From: Salinisphaera dokdonensis
GTDB taxonomy: Bacteria > Pseudomonadota > Gammaproteobacteria > Nevskiales > Salinisphaeraceae
DNA: 64,000 nucleotides
Reading direction: 5' to 3'
NCBI RefSeq assembly: GCF_040361215.1
Contig: NZ_APND01000003.1
Location: forward strand, 124,001-188,000
Shown here: positions 35,236 through 43,907 of the stretch, in pieces
Position numbering within the stretch: position 1 is the first letter of the stretch
Layout of the letters: each line of letters starts with the position of its first letter
Translations under genes and position numbers: made by a program
Notes under the pieces: generated by a model
Database searches by the model: none
What the model saw: only the letters and a program-made list of their open reading frames with translations
What the model was told of the DNA's origin: nothing

Positions 35236-35886
35236 ATGAACAAGGCCAAGCGAACCGAAATCTTCACGCGCCTACGCGATGCGAACCCCAGCCCGAAGAC
35301 CGAACTACAATACAACTCCTCGTTCGAGCTGCTGGTCGCGGTGATCCTGTCGGCGCAGGCGACCGACGTCGGAGTGAACAAGGCCACCGCCAAGCTCTAC
35401 CCGGTCGCGAACACGCCACAGGCGATTCTCGACCTCGGCGAAGACGGGCTCAAGAGCTATGTAAAGACGATCGGTCTTTACAACAGCAAGGCCGCGAACA
35501 TCATGAAGACCTGCCGTGCGCTGGTCGACGAACACGACGGCGAGGTGCCGGCCACGCGCGAAGAACTGGTCGCCCTGCCCGGCGTGGGCCGCAAGACGGC
35601 GAACGTGGTGCTCAACACCGCCTTCGGCAAACCGGCGATGGCGGTGGATACGCATATCTATCGCGTATCCAATCGCACCGGGATCGCGCCGGGCAAGACC
35701 GTGCGCGCGGTCGAGGACCGGCTGATGCGGCTGGTGCCGAAGGAATTCCTGCTCGACGCTCACCACTGGCTGATCCTGCACGGACGCTACACCTGCCGCG
35801 CACGCAAGCCGTTGTGCGACAACTGCATCATCGTCGACCTGTGCGAGTATCGACACAAGAATTTGACTGAGGAATCCGCCCGATGA
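35236..35886 (+). CDS. nth: Endonuclease III
   Basis: Nth removes oxidised pyrimidines from DNA and nicks by beta-elimination. The 216-residue protein shows the helix-hairpin-helix LPGVGRKTANVVL with the catalytic Lys, the Asp in VDTHIYRVSNR, and the C-terminal cluster ligands C-x6-C-x2-C-x5-C (CRARKPLCDNCIIVDLC). It overlaps the FAH-family gene by 4 bp (ATGA) and follows the ferredoxin gene, so three or four genes here may form one transcript. Confidence 0.96.
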   Translation: MNKAKRTEIFTRLRDANPSPKTELQYNSSFELLVAVILSAQATDVGVNKATAKLYPVANTPQAILDLGEDGLKSYVKTIGLYNSKAANIMKTCRALVDEHDGEVPATREELVALPGVGRKTANVVLNTAFGKPAMAVDTHIYRVSNRTGIAPGKTVRAVEDRLMRLVPKEFLLDAHHWLILHGRYTCRARKPLCDNCIIVDLCEYRHKNLTEESAR

Positions 35887-36548
35887 CTGCCAACACTGCC
35901 CGCCCTGCCGAGGCGTTTGCCGCGCGCAACACGCCGCGCATCTTCTGCATCGGCCGCAACTACGCGAAGCACATCGAAGAACTCGGCAACACTTTGAGCG
36001 GGCAGGAGTCGGTGGTGTTCATGAAGCCGGCCAGCGCGCTGGTCGCGCCCGACGAAGCCATCACGCTGCCCGACGATGTCGGGGCAATCCATTACGAGAC
36101 CGAACTGGTGGTCGAGATCGGCAGCGGCGGCCGCGATATCGCGCCCGAAGCCGCCCGCGAGCATATCGCCGGCATCGGGCTTGGCCTGGACCTCACGCTG
36201 CGGGATGTCCAGACCGATCTGAAGAACACTGGCGAGCCCTGGGAGAAAGCCAAGGCCTTCGATCACAGCGCGCCGCTCGGCCCCCTGTGCGCGTTGGGCG
36301 AGGATGTCGACCTCGCCGATCTGCATTTCGAACTGACCGTCGACGGCGAAACCCGCCAGCGCGGCCATACCGCACACATGCTCGTCGGCGTGGCCGATCT
36401 CATCGCCATGCTCAGCCACCACTGGCAGCTGCTGCCGGGCGATCTGATATTCACCGGCACCCCTGAAGGCGTGGGCCCACTGCATCCGGGCATGCATCTG
36501 GCGGTTTCTTCGCCGCAGCTTGCATCTGCCGAGTGGACCATCGCGTGA
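35883..36548 (+). CDS. Fumarylacetoacetate hydrolase family protein (FAHD1-like)
   Basis: A 221-residue FAH-fold protein similar in length and motifs to FAHD1/YcgM, which act as acylpyruvate hydrolases or oxaloacetate decarboxylases. Visible are FCIGRNYAKHIEELG, the metal-binding region HYETELVVEIG (glutamates), GLDLTLRDVQ and IFTGTPEGVGP. The true substrate cannot be told from sequence; aromatic-degradation neighbours are absent, so a housekeeping role is more likely than fumarylacetoacetate hydrolysis. Its start overlaps the nth stop. Confidence 0.9.
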   Translation: MTANTARPAEAFAARNTPRIFCIGRNYAKHIEELGNTLSGQESVVFMKPASALVAPDEAITLPDDVGAIHYETELVVEIGSGGRDIAPEAAREHIAGIGLGLDLTLRDVQTDLKNTGEPWEKAKAFDHSAPLGPLCALGEDVDLADLHFELTVDGETRQRGHTAHMLVGVADLIAMLSHHWQLLPGDLIFTGTPEGVGPLHPGMHLAVSSPQLASAEWTIA

Positions 36549-36605
36549 GCGAATCGGCGCTGCCACGCGGCGCCTTCATCCCATAACAAGAACAAAGGAT
36601 CGGCC

Positions 36606-37286
36606 ATGCACCCAGCACTCGCGGGCATCTCTCTTGTCGTCTTCGATCTCGACGGCACGCTGATCGACTCGGCGCCCGATCTGGCGGTTGCGGTCGACGC
36701 CACGCTCGCCGAACGCGACCTGCTGCCCGCCGGGGTCGACAAGGTGCGCCACTGGGTGGGCAACGGCTCGCACAAGCTGGTCGAGCGCGCGCTGGCCGAC
36801 GCGCTCGGCGCGGCGGCGGAGTCGCTGGACGCCGGAGAAATCGATGCCGCGCATGACCGTTTTCTTGCCTACTACGCCGACGCGCCCTGTGAACGCACGC
36901 AGCTTTACGACGGCGTGCATGAATGCCTCGAAGCAATGCGCGAACGCAATATCGCCTGCGTGCTGGTCACCAACAAACCGGTAGCCTTCCTGCCCGCCAT
37001 TCTCGAACAGTTCACGCTGGCGTCTTTCTTTGCGCTCACCCTCGGCGGCGACAGCCTGAGCGAGAAGAAGCCCCACCCGGCGCCGCTGCTGCATGCCGCC
37101 GAACATACCGGCGTCGCACCGGCCCGAGCGCTGATGGTGGGCGACTCGCGCCACGATGTGCAGGCCGGCAAGGCGGCCGGATTCAGAACGCTGGCGGTGA
37201 CTTACGGCTACAACCACGGCGAGCCAATCGCCGACAGCGCACCTGATCACGTCACCGACTCGCTCGCCGTTCTGGCTGCCGACTGA
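36606..37286 (+). CDS. gph: Phosphoglycolate phosphatase (HAD family)
   Basis: A 226-residue HAD phosphatase of the Gph type, which removes 2-phosphoglycolate formed during DNA repair. It has HAD motif I DLDGTLIDS with nucleophile and acid Asp, the cap domain typical of this class, motif II in VLVTNKP, a Lys in EKKPHPAPL, and motif III GDSRHDVQAGKAAGF. Other HAD phosphatases of the same fold act on different sugars, so the substrate assignment is by family resemblance. Confidence 0.9.
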   Translation: MHPALAGISLVVFDLDGTLIDSAPDLAVAVDATLAERDLLPAGVDKVRHWVGNGSHKLVERALADALGAAAESLDAGEIDAAHDRFLAYYADAPCERTQLYDGVHECLEAMRERNIACVLVTNKPVAFLPAILEQFTLASFFALTLGGDSLSEKKPHPAPLLHAAEHTGVAPARALMVGDSRHDVQAGKAAGFRTLAVTYGYNHGEPIADSAPDHVTDSLAVLAAD

Positions 37287-37363
37287 ATCTAAAAAGACCT
37301 ATTGTCATTTCACCGGCGTTACGGGACGATGCGCTGAAATAACGACGTCCCTGGAGAACGTCG

Positions 37364-38470
37364 ATGGCGAAGAAGAAGACGGCCCTCGTCTCGGGCGGCG
37401 GCATCCTGTTGCTGCTCGTCGTGGCGCTCGTGGCGATGCGCCTGGCACAAAGCGTGGACGACTCGCCCCCGCCGATGACCGCCCAGAAACAGGCACAGCT
37501 CGCGGCTCTCGACGAACTCCAACAGGCGCACGAAAACTACGCCGGTGAATTCAATCCGCGCGAACGCGAACCCACCCTGCGCGACTCGGGCCGTGCGGCC
37601 GTGGGCCTGTTCATCCACAACACCTATTTTCGAATCGCCGGCGATATCGCCTTCGATACCGAGCACTTGTCCGCCCTGCTCGTTCCCAAGGAATCGTCGC
37701 AGCCGGTGATCCTCGACGACCCCGGCTCGTTCGTTTTCCAACCGCTCAACGGCTCGGTCACCATGCCACCGAAGGCACTGGCGGCGCTGTTCAACCAGTA
37801 TCTGACCGACTACGACGACACCCAACTACGTAACACAACCGTGCGGACCGCCCCCGGCAAACTGATCGTGGAAGGTGAAACCGCGAAGATCCCGGGCCTG
37901 TGGCTCCCCTTCCATATGGAAGGCAGCGTACGCGTCGAACAAGGCCATCTGTTCGTCTACGAGCCGAGCAAGATCGAGGTCGCCAAGATCGAGGCCAAGG
38001 GTCTGCTCGAAGGCATCCGACTACAGCTGTCGAGCCTGCTCGATATCGAGACCGGCGGCGCCGAGTTCTCCGGCAACAACGTCGTGCTCGATCTCAACCA
38101 TTCGCTGCCGCCGCCGACCCAGGACGTGAACGTCTCGGAGATGGCCATCGACGATGCTGGCGTGCACCTGACCTTCTCCAGCGACTTCAATCCCGAATTC
38201 CCGCCCACGATCGTGGACTCCGACAGCTACGTCATGATCCAGGGCGGCGATATCAAGACCTTTCGCGCCGTGATCACCGATGCGCGGCTGCAGATGGTTG
38301 CCCAGAATGGCGGCAAGCTCGACGCCTCGCTCTACAGCTATCGCGAACAGATTCTGGCCGGCCTGTTCGATGCCACCCCGGCCGGCGAACTGGTGGCCTA
38401 TCTAGGCCCGTACCAACCGGCCGATTACCTGCCGCCCGCCCAGCCAGAGGGGGACGACGATGCGTCCTGA
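37364..38470 (+). CDS. Membrane-anchored protein of unknown function, paralogue A
   Basis: I do not recognise a named family. The 368-residue protein starts MAKKKTALVSGGG, has one N-terminal membrane helix (about 8-27) and the rest is predicted outside the membrane. Its domain (about 75-345) contains HLSALLVP, the DDP motif in ILDDPGSF, PKALAALFNQYL, IEAKGLLEGIRLQLSSLLDI and a late DAGVHLTFSSDF. The same blocks occur in order in the protein encoded next, so the two are paralogues. The alternating beta-rich pattern and long middle helix suggest a lipid-binding TULIP-like fold (as in BPI or DUF2993), but that is a guess. Its last 11 bp overlap the next gene. Confidence 0.72.
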   Translation: MAKKKTALVSGGGILLLLVVALVAMRLAQSVDDSPPPMTAQKQAQLAALDELQQAHENYAGEFNPREREPTLRDSGRAAVGLFIHNTYFRIAGDIAFDTEHLSALLVPKESSQPVILDDPGSFVFQPLNGSVTMPPKALAALFNQYLTDYDDTQLRNTTVRTAPGKLIVEGETAKIPGLWLPFHMEGSVRVEQGHLFVYEPSKIEVAKIEAKGLLEGIRLQLSSLLDIETGGAEFSGNNVVLDLNHSLPPPTQDVNVSEMAIDDAGVHLTFSSDFNPEFPPTIVDSDSYVMIQGGDIKTFRAVITDARLQMVAQNGGKLDASLYSYREQILAGLFDATPAGELVAYLGPYQPADYLPPAQPEGDDDAS

Positions 38471-39818
38471 TTTCATGCGCCTGTCGGGCCCCACTATTGA
38501 TCGCAGTCGGGCAGGCAAGCTCTGGCCTTCGACCGTACTCGCAGCGTTGTTGTTTGCCTTGACCGCAGCGACCAGCACCGCCGCACTCGCCCAGGGCCAG
38601 ATGCGCGAAACGGACGGCCCGTCGTCCGCAGCCGACGAAACTGCCGAAACCACCCAGCCGGCCGAAGCCGACGAACAAGCCGATGCCGATACCTCGGAAA
38701 ACGAAGAGACAGCAGAAACCGAAGGCGCCGCGCCGAGCACGGGCGGGCCGGACAACCAGCTCGATCCCGACGACCGCATCGTGCCGTCGATCGTGCGCGA
38801 GCAACGCGAGCAGTATCAGCAGCTCGAAAAGGTATGGGGCCAGCGCCGAGTGCCGGCCGGCCTAGCCGGCGACATCGGCGCCGCCCAGCCGAGCGATTCC
38901 GGCGTGAGCGCGGTCGCGCTCGAGGCTCGGAACGTCGATTTCTATCTCGACGACGAGGTCGGCTATCACGTCAAGCATCTCAAGGCGGCACTCGAACCAG
39001 TCGAAGCCGGCGCGCCGGTGGATTTCGACGATCCCGAGCAGTACGTGATCCATATCCTGTCCGGCGAGGTGCTGATCCGGCCCAAGGATCTGGACGCACT
39101 GTTCAACAACTACGTACTCACCTACGAGCCGCGTTCGCTGTCGTCGGTCGAGAACAAGACCAGCAAGGACACCCTCGAGGTCACGGTGGGCGCGCGGCTG
39201 TTCCGTTTCATTCCGCCCGTCGGCGGCCTGCCGACCAAGCTCAGCGGCCCGATCAAGGTCGCCGACAATAACTGGCTGGTCTATACGCCCACATCGGTCA
39301 GCCAGTTCGGCATGCCGGTCAAGGGCCTGATCGAGACGGCCCAGTTGTCACTGGCGACCCTGACGCCGTTCGACCGGCCCGGCGTGAAACTGGAAGGCAA
39401 TCAGCTGCTCATGAACCCGGAAACGCTGTTTCCGCCGCCGAAGCTCAAGATCGACAAGATCACCAACGCACAGCTCAGCGATGAAGGCCTGACGCTGACC
39501 TTTGGCAGCGACACCAGCGATGCCGGCTATGTCGACCCGCCGGAGGCTGCCGACAGCTATATCTGGCTGCAGTCGGGCGATGCGCGTTTCTACTCCACGC
39601 TGCTGGTCAACGCCAACCTGCAGCTGATGAGCGACAGCGACGAACCGCTGGATTTTCACCTCTACCATTACCGGGCGCAGAGCGCTGCCGGCACGATCAG
39701 CTCGAAACGCGATGGCGCGTTGATTGTTCGTGTTCCCAACACGTTCGAAGAGGATGATCTCGATCCGCAGCAGAACAGTGGCCTGACGCCGCGATCTGCC
39801 CAGGACGGGGGGAGCTGA
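38460..39818 (+). CDS. Exported acidic protein of unknown function, paralogue B
   Basis: A 452-residue protein starting MRPDFMRLSGPT, with a signal peptide (VLAALLFALTAATSTAALAQ) and an acidic Glu/Asp/Ala/Ser linker (about 50-105). It then carries the same domain as the preceding protein: HLKAALEP, FDDPEQYVI, PKDLDALFNNYVLTY, MPVKGLIETAQLSLATL, PPPKLKID and DEGLTLTFGSDT. It differs from paralogue A in having a cleavable signal rather than a membrane anchor. The start overlaps paralogue A by 11 bp, suggesting co-translation and that they act together. No named family is recognised; a lipid-binding role is only a guess. Confidence 0.72.
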   Translation: MRPDFMRLSGPTIDRSRAGKLWPSTVLAALLFALTAATSTAALAQGQMRETDGPSSAADETAETTQPAEADEQADADTSENEETAETEGAAPSTGGPDNQLDPDDRIVPSIVREQREQYQQLEKVWGQRRVPAGLAGDIGAAQPSDSGVSAVALEARNVDFYLDDEVGYHVKHLKAALEPVEAGAPVDFDDPEQYVIHILSGEVLIRPKDLDALFNNYVLTYEPRSLSSVENKTSKDTLEVTVGARLFRFIPPVGGLPTKLSGPIKVADNNWLVYTPTSVSQFGMPVKGLIETAQLSLATLTPFDRPGVKLEGNQLLMNPETLFPPPKLKIDKITNAQLSDEGLTLTFGSDTSDAGYVDPPEAADSYIWLQSGDARFYSTLLVNANLQLMSDSDEPLDFHLYHYRAQSAAGTISSKRDGALIVRVPNTFEEDDLDPQQNSGLTPRSAQDGGS

Positions 39819-39928
39819 GCTCACCACATAACCCACGCGCGCGCCCGCGTGTTGCCACGGTATGGCCTTATCGGTAATCTGCGCGTTTTTGCCGCGCCGG
39901 TAGCCCCGCCAGCCCAGGACGAGTGCCC

Positions 39929-41584
39929 ATGAGTTTGAATGCCGAGTTGAACACGACACTGGGCCTGGATGGCCTCGAGTATCGCCATAACCTCAGCAAG
40001 GACGACCTCTTCCGGGAAGCGCTCGCCAATGACCGCGGCCGTATACGCGCCGACGGGCCGGACGATGAACCCAAGGCTTACGAAACCGCACTCGGCCTCG
40101 AAGGTCCGCTGGTCTACTACTCGGATCCCAGCTGCACCGGCCGCCCGGTTCAGGACACCTTCGCCGTGGCCTGGCCCGAAGTCACCGACAAGGTCTGGTG
40201 GAAATCGGATTTTCAGCAGTTCGACCCGGCGCATTTCGGCCCGCTGCTTGAGCGCGTTGCCCAGCATCTGAACGAGCGCGGCCAGCATCTCTACGTGCAG
40301 GACGTCTACTGCGGCTGGGATTCGTCCTATGCCGTGCCGTACCGTTTCGTCGGCGAGTTCGCCACCCATGCGCTGTTTGCGACCAACATGTTCGCCGACG
40401 GCGTCGATGTGGAGAACCCGGACGACAAGCGCTGGACGCTGCTGAACGTGCCCAGCTTCCATTGCGACCCGGAACGCGACGGCACCAAGTCCGGGCGCGC
40501 CGTAATCGTGGACATGCGCAACCGCATTGGCCTGGTTCTGGGCCGCGCCGACTACTGCGGCGTGGTCAAGAAGACCATGTTCACGGTCATGAACTATATG
40601 CTGCCCGAGATGGGCGAGATGCCGATGCATTGCTCGGCCAACGTCGGCGCGCGCGGCGACGGCGCGATCCTGTTCGGTCTGTCGGGCACGGGCAAGACCA
40701 CGCTTTCGGCCGATCCGAACCGCGAACTGATCGGCGACGATGAGCACGCCTGGACCACCGACGGTGTCTCCAATTTCGAGGGCGGCTGCTATGCCAAGCT
40801 CATCGATCTGGACAAGGACGCCGAACCGGTGATCGCCGCGGCCCTGTCTACCCCAGGCTGCGTGATCGAGAACGTCCCGCCGCTGCCCGGTAAGGCCATG
40901 GCCGACACCGATCCGCAGGATCTGGACCTGACCGACGGCTCGATCACCGAGAACACCCGCCTGTCCTATCCGCTGTCGGCGAACCCCAACGTCGCGGACG
41001 GCGCCTGTGGCCCGCATCCGGAAACCATCGTGCTGCTCACCGCCGATGCATTCGGCGTGCTGCCGCCGGTGTCGCTGCTGGATACCAAGGACGTGATGTA
41101 TCACTTCGTGTCCGGTTTCACCGCGAAGCTGGCCGGCACCGAGGTCGGCGTGACCGAGCCCAAGGCGGCATTCTCGGCCTGTTTCGGCGCGCCCTTCATG
41201 GCCCAGAAGCCGTCGGTCTATGCCGAAATCCTGGCCGAGAAGATGCGCACCCACAAGGCCCGCTGCATCCTGTTGAACACCGGCTGGTCCGGCGGTCCGC
41301 ACGGTGTCGGCAAGCGCATTTCGATCAAGCACACCCGTGCCCTGCTCAATGCGGCGCTCGCCGGCGATCTGGATCCGGACAAGGTCGAGTACGAGAACCA
41401 TGAGATCTTCAATCTCGCCATGCCCACCAGCTGCCCGGGCGTGCCCAGCGAGATCCTGAACCCGCGCAATACCTGGGACGACAAGGCCGCTTACGACAAG
41501 CAGGCCAAGATGCTGCGCGACATGTTCCGGGAAAACTATGCTGCCAAGGGCTTCGACCAACTCGGTATCGAAGCGGTCATGTAA
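39929..41584 (+). CDS. pckA: Phosphoenolpyruvate carboxykinase (ATP)
   Basis: PckA converts oxaloacetate and ATP to PEP for gluconeogenesis. The 551-residue protein has the oxaloacetate-binding region around the N-terminal third, the kinase-1 P-loop GLSGTGKTTLSADP, the metal-binding NFEGGCYAKLIDL, and the late GTEVGVTEPKAAFS and NTGWSGGPHGVGKR motifs of the ATP-dependent type. The ATG at 39929 (MSLNAELN) follows AGGACGAG; an upstream GTG at 39923 adds only two residues. It is a single gene between paralogue B and a promoter region. Confidence 0.96.
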   Translation: MSLNAELNTTLGLDGLEYRHNLSKDDLFREALANDRGRIRADGPDDEPKAYETALGLEGPLVYYSDPSCTGRPVQDTFAVAWPEVTDKVWWKSDFQQFDPAHFGPLLERVAQHLNERGQHLYVQDVYCGWDSSYAVPYRFVGEFATHALFATNMFADGVDVENPDDKRWTLLNVPSFHCDPERDGTKSGRAVIVDMRNRIGLVLGRADYCGVVKKTMFTVMNYMLPEMGEMPMHCSANVGARGDGAILFGLSGTGKTTLSADPNRELIGDDEHAWTTDGVSNFEGGCYAKLIDLDKDAEPVIAAALSTPGCVIENVPPLPGKAMADTDPQDLDLTDGSITENTRLSYPLSANPNVADGACGPHPETIVLLTADAFGVLPPVSLLDTKDVMYHFVSGFTAKLAGTEVGVTEPKAAFSACFGAPFMAQKPSVYAEILAEKMRTHKARCILLNTGWSGGPHGVGKRISIKHTRALLNAALAGDLDPDKVEYENHEIFNLAMPTSCPGVPSEILNPRNTWDDKAAYDKQAKMLRDMFRENYAAKGFDQLGIEAVM

Positions 41585-41588
41585 TCCC

Positions 41589-41621
41589 CGGCCGCGGATT
41601 CGAGACCGAGCCCGCGGCCAG
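41589..41621 (+). terminator. Possible hairpin at the end of pckA
   Basis: GGCCGCGG (41590-41597) pairs with CCGCGGCC (41612-41619) just after the pckA stop. There is no clear T-run, so Rho-independent termination is uncertain; the stem may only protect the 3' end. Confidence 0.4.
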
Positions 41622-41724
41622 CCGTCCTTTCAAGGGCAATCCTCACCCCGTGCAGACGGCTGTAAAGCTGTCTTGAGCGCAATCGGTCACACGGGCCACC
41701 GCTCACCAAACACGTGACGGCAAC

Positions 41725-41784
41725 AATGTGAACAAGTGTTGACTTGACGGTAGGGCCAGCCTAATGTGTACAAGTGTTCACATT
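41725..41784 (+). promoter_or_regulatory. Sigma-70-type promoter overlapped by two operator-like repeats
   Basis: TTGACT at 41739-41744 and TAATGT at 41762-41767 are separated by exactly 17 bp, a good -35/-10 pair about 40 bp ahead of the downstream ATG. Two related 20-22 bp sequences overlay these: AATGTGAACAAGTGTTGAC at 41725-41743 across the -35, and the near-perfect palindrome AATGTGTACA-AG-TGTTCACATT at 41763-41784 across the -10 and start. They are spaced 38 bp apart. This is the layout of a repressor-controlled promoter; the palindrome style suits a TetR-type dimer, but no such regulator is encoded nearby. Confidence 0.7.
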
Positions 41785-41806
41785 AGAGCCGCAAATACCT
41801 ATCACC

Positions 41807-42835
41807 ATGAAATTCTTGACCCACCTATGGTTGCCCTGCCTGCTTCTGCTCGTTGTGGCCTCCAGCCCGGCAACCGCCGCTGAAACCCGCCGTGCTTGCG
41901 TATTCGATCCGGTCGGCGCCGACGGCTTCGTCTACGACCTTTTCCGCGACTATGCCGTTCAGGCACGCGAATGGGGCTACGATCTCGAAACTCGCGCCTA
42001 TACCGATGAGTCGGTAGCCGCCAATGACCTGAAGGCCGGCAAATGCGATATGGCGGTGCTGTCCGGCGTGCGCACGCGTCAGTTCGTGAAGTTCGCCGGC
42101 AGTCTCGATATGGCCGGCGGGCTCCAGAGCTATGCTGAGCTGCGCAAGGCCGTAGGCGTGATGTCCGGCCCGAAGGCCGCACCGCTGATGCGCGCCGACA
42201 GCTACGAAGTGGCCGGGATCGTACCGCTGGGCAAGGTCTTCCTGTTCGCGCGTGATCGCGCTCACCTCGCGAGCCTCGACCAGATGGCCGGCAAGCGCAT
42301 CGCGGTGCTTGACTACGACCGCCCCTCACGGCTCATCACCGAAGAAGCCGGCGCCTCGCCGGTGCCTGCGAGCATCGCGTCCCTGGGTCCGCTATTCAAC
42401 AACGGCAGCGCCCAGCTGACCTATGCCCCCGCGATCGCCTACGCGCCGTTGGAGCTTCAACAGGGTGTCACACCCGATGGCGGCGTGGCGGATTTCGTGC
42501 TCGCCATGCTGTCCGGCCAGATTGTTATTCATCACGAACGTTTCGAAGACGATTTCGGCGCGCAGTCACGGGCCTGGGTGTTCGATCAACTGTTCGACAC
42601 AACGCTCGCTCGTGCAGAGAAGGCCGAAGATGCGCTCGACGACGACCTCTGGGTAGCGGTGGATGCCGAACAGAAGCGCGACTATCACGCCATGTTCCGC
42701 CGCGTACGCGCGCAGCTCTGGGACGAAGAATGGTATAGCCACCGCATGCAGCGTCTGCTCAAGAAGATCCGGTGCGATGGCGATGCCGGGCTGGCCGAAT
42801 GCGGCCAGGCCTCGGAAGGCGGCGCGATCTACTGA
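41807..42835 (+). CDS. Exported solute-binding-like protein (DUF6091-like)
   Basis: A 342-residue protein with a signal peptide (LWLPCLLLLVVASSPATA, cleavage near 24). The mature part resembles TRAP/ABC periplasmic binding proteins: RRACVFDPVGADGF, NDLKAGKCDMAVLSGVR and LASLDQMAGKRIAVLDYD are typical of ligand-binding folds sensing a small molecule. I associate it with the DUF6091 putative solute-binding proteins, with low certainty. No permease or ATPase is adjacent, so it may act as a sensor or with a transporter elsewhere. The tight twin-operator promoter upstream implies regulated expression. The ATG at 41807 is used; an in-frame GTG at 41774 lies inside the operator. Confidence 0.75.
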   Translation: MKFLTHLWLPCLLLLVVASSPATAAETRRACVFDPVGADGFVYDLFRDYAVQAREWGYDLETRAYTDESVAANDLKAGKCDMAVLSGVRTRQFVKFAGSLDMAGGLQSYAELRKAVGVMSGPKAAPLMRADSYEVAGIVPLGKVFLFARDRAHLASLDQMAGKRIAVLDYDRPSRLITEEAGASPVPASIASLGPLFNNGSAQLTYAPAIAYAPLELQQGVTPDGGVADFVLAMLSGQIVIHHERFEDDFGAQSRAWVFDQLFDTTLARAEKAEDALDDDLWVAVDAEQKRDYHAMFRRVRAQLWDEEWYSHRMQRLLKKIRCDGDAGLAECGQASEGGAIY

Positions 42836-42862
42836 ACCGGCCCGCGCGCTGACCGAGCACGC

Positions 42863-42905
42863 ATAAAAAAGCCGCCGACGCGAACGTCGGCGGCTTCGTT
42901 TTCTG
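42863..42905. terminator. Bidirectional terminator
   Basis: AAGCCGCCGACG and CGTCGGCGGCTT pair around a CGAA loop at 42869-42896. On the plus strand the stem is followed by a T-rich CGTTTTC, and on the minus strand by a longer run of Ts (42864-42870 complement). It separates the convergent binding-like protein and FKBP isomerase genes and should terminate both. Confidence 0.88.
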
Positions 42906-42940
42906 CATCAGCGGCCTGAGCGGCCGCTAATCAGGTCGGG

Positions 42941-43795
42941 CTACTCGCTGGCAGCGCCGCCCTCTTCACTTTGCGCGGCGTCGCCGCCTTCGCTGGCGCC
43001 GTCACCCTTTTCGACGCTGATCAATTCCACATCGAAGATCAGGGTTTCGTTCGGGCCGATCTGGGCGCCCGCACCACGCTCGCCATAGGCGAGATCCGCC
43101 GGGATGTAGAGCTCGTACTTGGCGCCCCGCTTCATCAGCTGCAGCGCTTCGGTCCAGCCCGGAATCACGGCATCGACCGGGAAGGTGACCGGTTCGCCAC
43201 GCTTGCGCGAGCTGTCGAACACGGTGCCGTCGATCAGCTTGCCGGTGTAGTGCACGGTCACGCTGTCGCTGGAGCTCGGGCTCGAGCCGTCACCTTCTTC
43301 GAGGACCTTGTACTGCAGGCCGCTATCGGTGGTCTCGACGCCTTCCTTGTCCTTGTTCTCGGCCAGGAACTTCTTGCCCTTTTCGAGATTGTTCTCGGAC
43401 TGCTGGTCGACCTTCTTCTGCTGGGCCGCTTCCATGTCCTGCACGAAGCCCTGCATCACGCCGTCGAGTTCATCCTGCGACAGACGGGTTTCGTCGCCGT
43501 TGACCGTGTCACGCACGCCTTCAGCGAGCGAATCCACGTCGATCTCGACCGGAAGCTCCTTGAGCGAATTGCCGATATCCATGCCCAGCGCATAGCTGCG
43601 ACGCGCTTCGGGGCTATCGAAATCGCCGCTCTTCTCGCTGTCTGCTGCCTTGGAGTCGGTCTTGGAGTCGGCTTTGGCCGCGCTATCGCTGCCGTTCGAG
43701 GCCGAGGCGTCGCTCGATGCATCGCCGGAATCCGACTGGTTACCGCATGCGGTGAGCGCGAACAGGCACGCTAACAGAGCCACATATTGTTTCAT
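42941..43795 (-). CDS. FKBP-type peptidyl-prolyl isomerase (lipoprotein-like)
   Basis: An FkpA/Mip-like periplasmic prolyl isomerase. A signal with lipobox LTAC (about residue 17) suggests lipid anchoring. It is followed by a low-complexity Ser/Asp/Ala/Lys stretch (20-60), a helical dimerisation domain (SYALGMDIGNSL, AQQKKVDQQSENNLEKGKKFLAEN) and an FKBP domain with VTVHYTGKLIDGTVFDSS, VIPGWTEALQLMKRGAKYELYIPADLAYG. A further acidic Gly/Ser/Glu tail ends the protein. The ATG at 43795 has GGA 8 bp upstream; an ATG at 43804 would add three residues. Confidence 0.92.
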   Translation of the reverse strand: MKQYVALLACLFALTACGNQSDSGDASSDASASNGSDSAAKADSKTDSKAADSEKSGDFDSPEARRSYALGMDIGNSLKELPVEIDVDSLAEGVRDTVNGDETRLSQDELDGVMQGFVQDMEAAQQKKVDQQSENNLEKGKKFLAENKDKEGVETTDSGLQYKVLEEGDGSSPSSSDSVTVHYTGKLIDGTVFDSSRKRGEPVTFPVDAVIPGWTEALQLMKRGAKYELYIPADLAYGERGAGAQIGPNETLIFDVELISVEKGDGASEGGDAAQSEEGGAASE

Positions 43796-43907
43796 TGAAA
43801 TCATCCATGTGCATTTCTTGGAACCCGCAAGCCTACGCTAAAGCCCCAAGGAGAAAAAGCCGGTTTCTGGATGCGCAAATGCCCGTTCGAGCAGCGCTTG
43901 GAGCGCG

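Noticed and set aside
39821..41560. A 579-codon open frame on the minus strand opposite pckA.
   Set aside because: pckA on the plus strand is unmistakable; the antisense frame has no recognisable domain and reflects high-GC codon usage.
41774..41806. GTG at 41774 as the start of the binding-like protein.
   Set aside because: It lies inside the palindromic operator at the expected transcription start; the ATG at 41807 begins a normal signal peptide.
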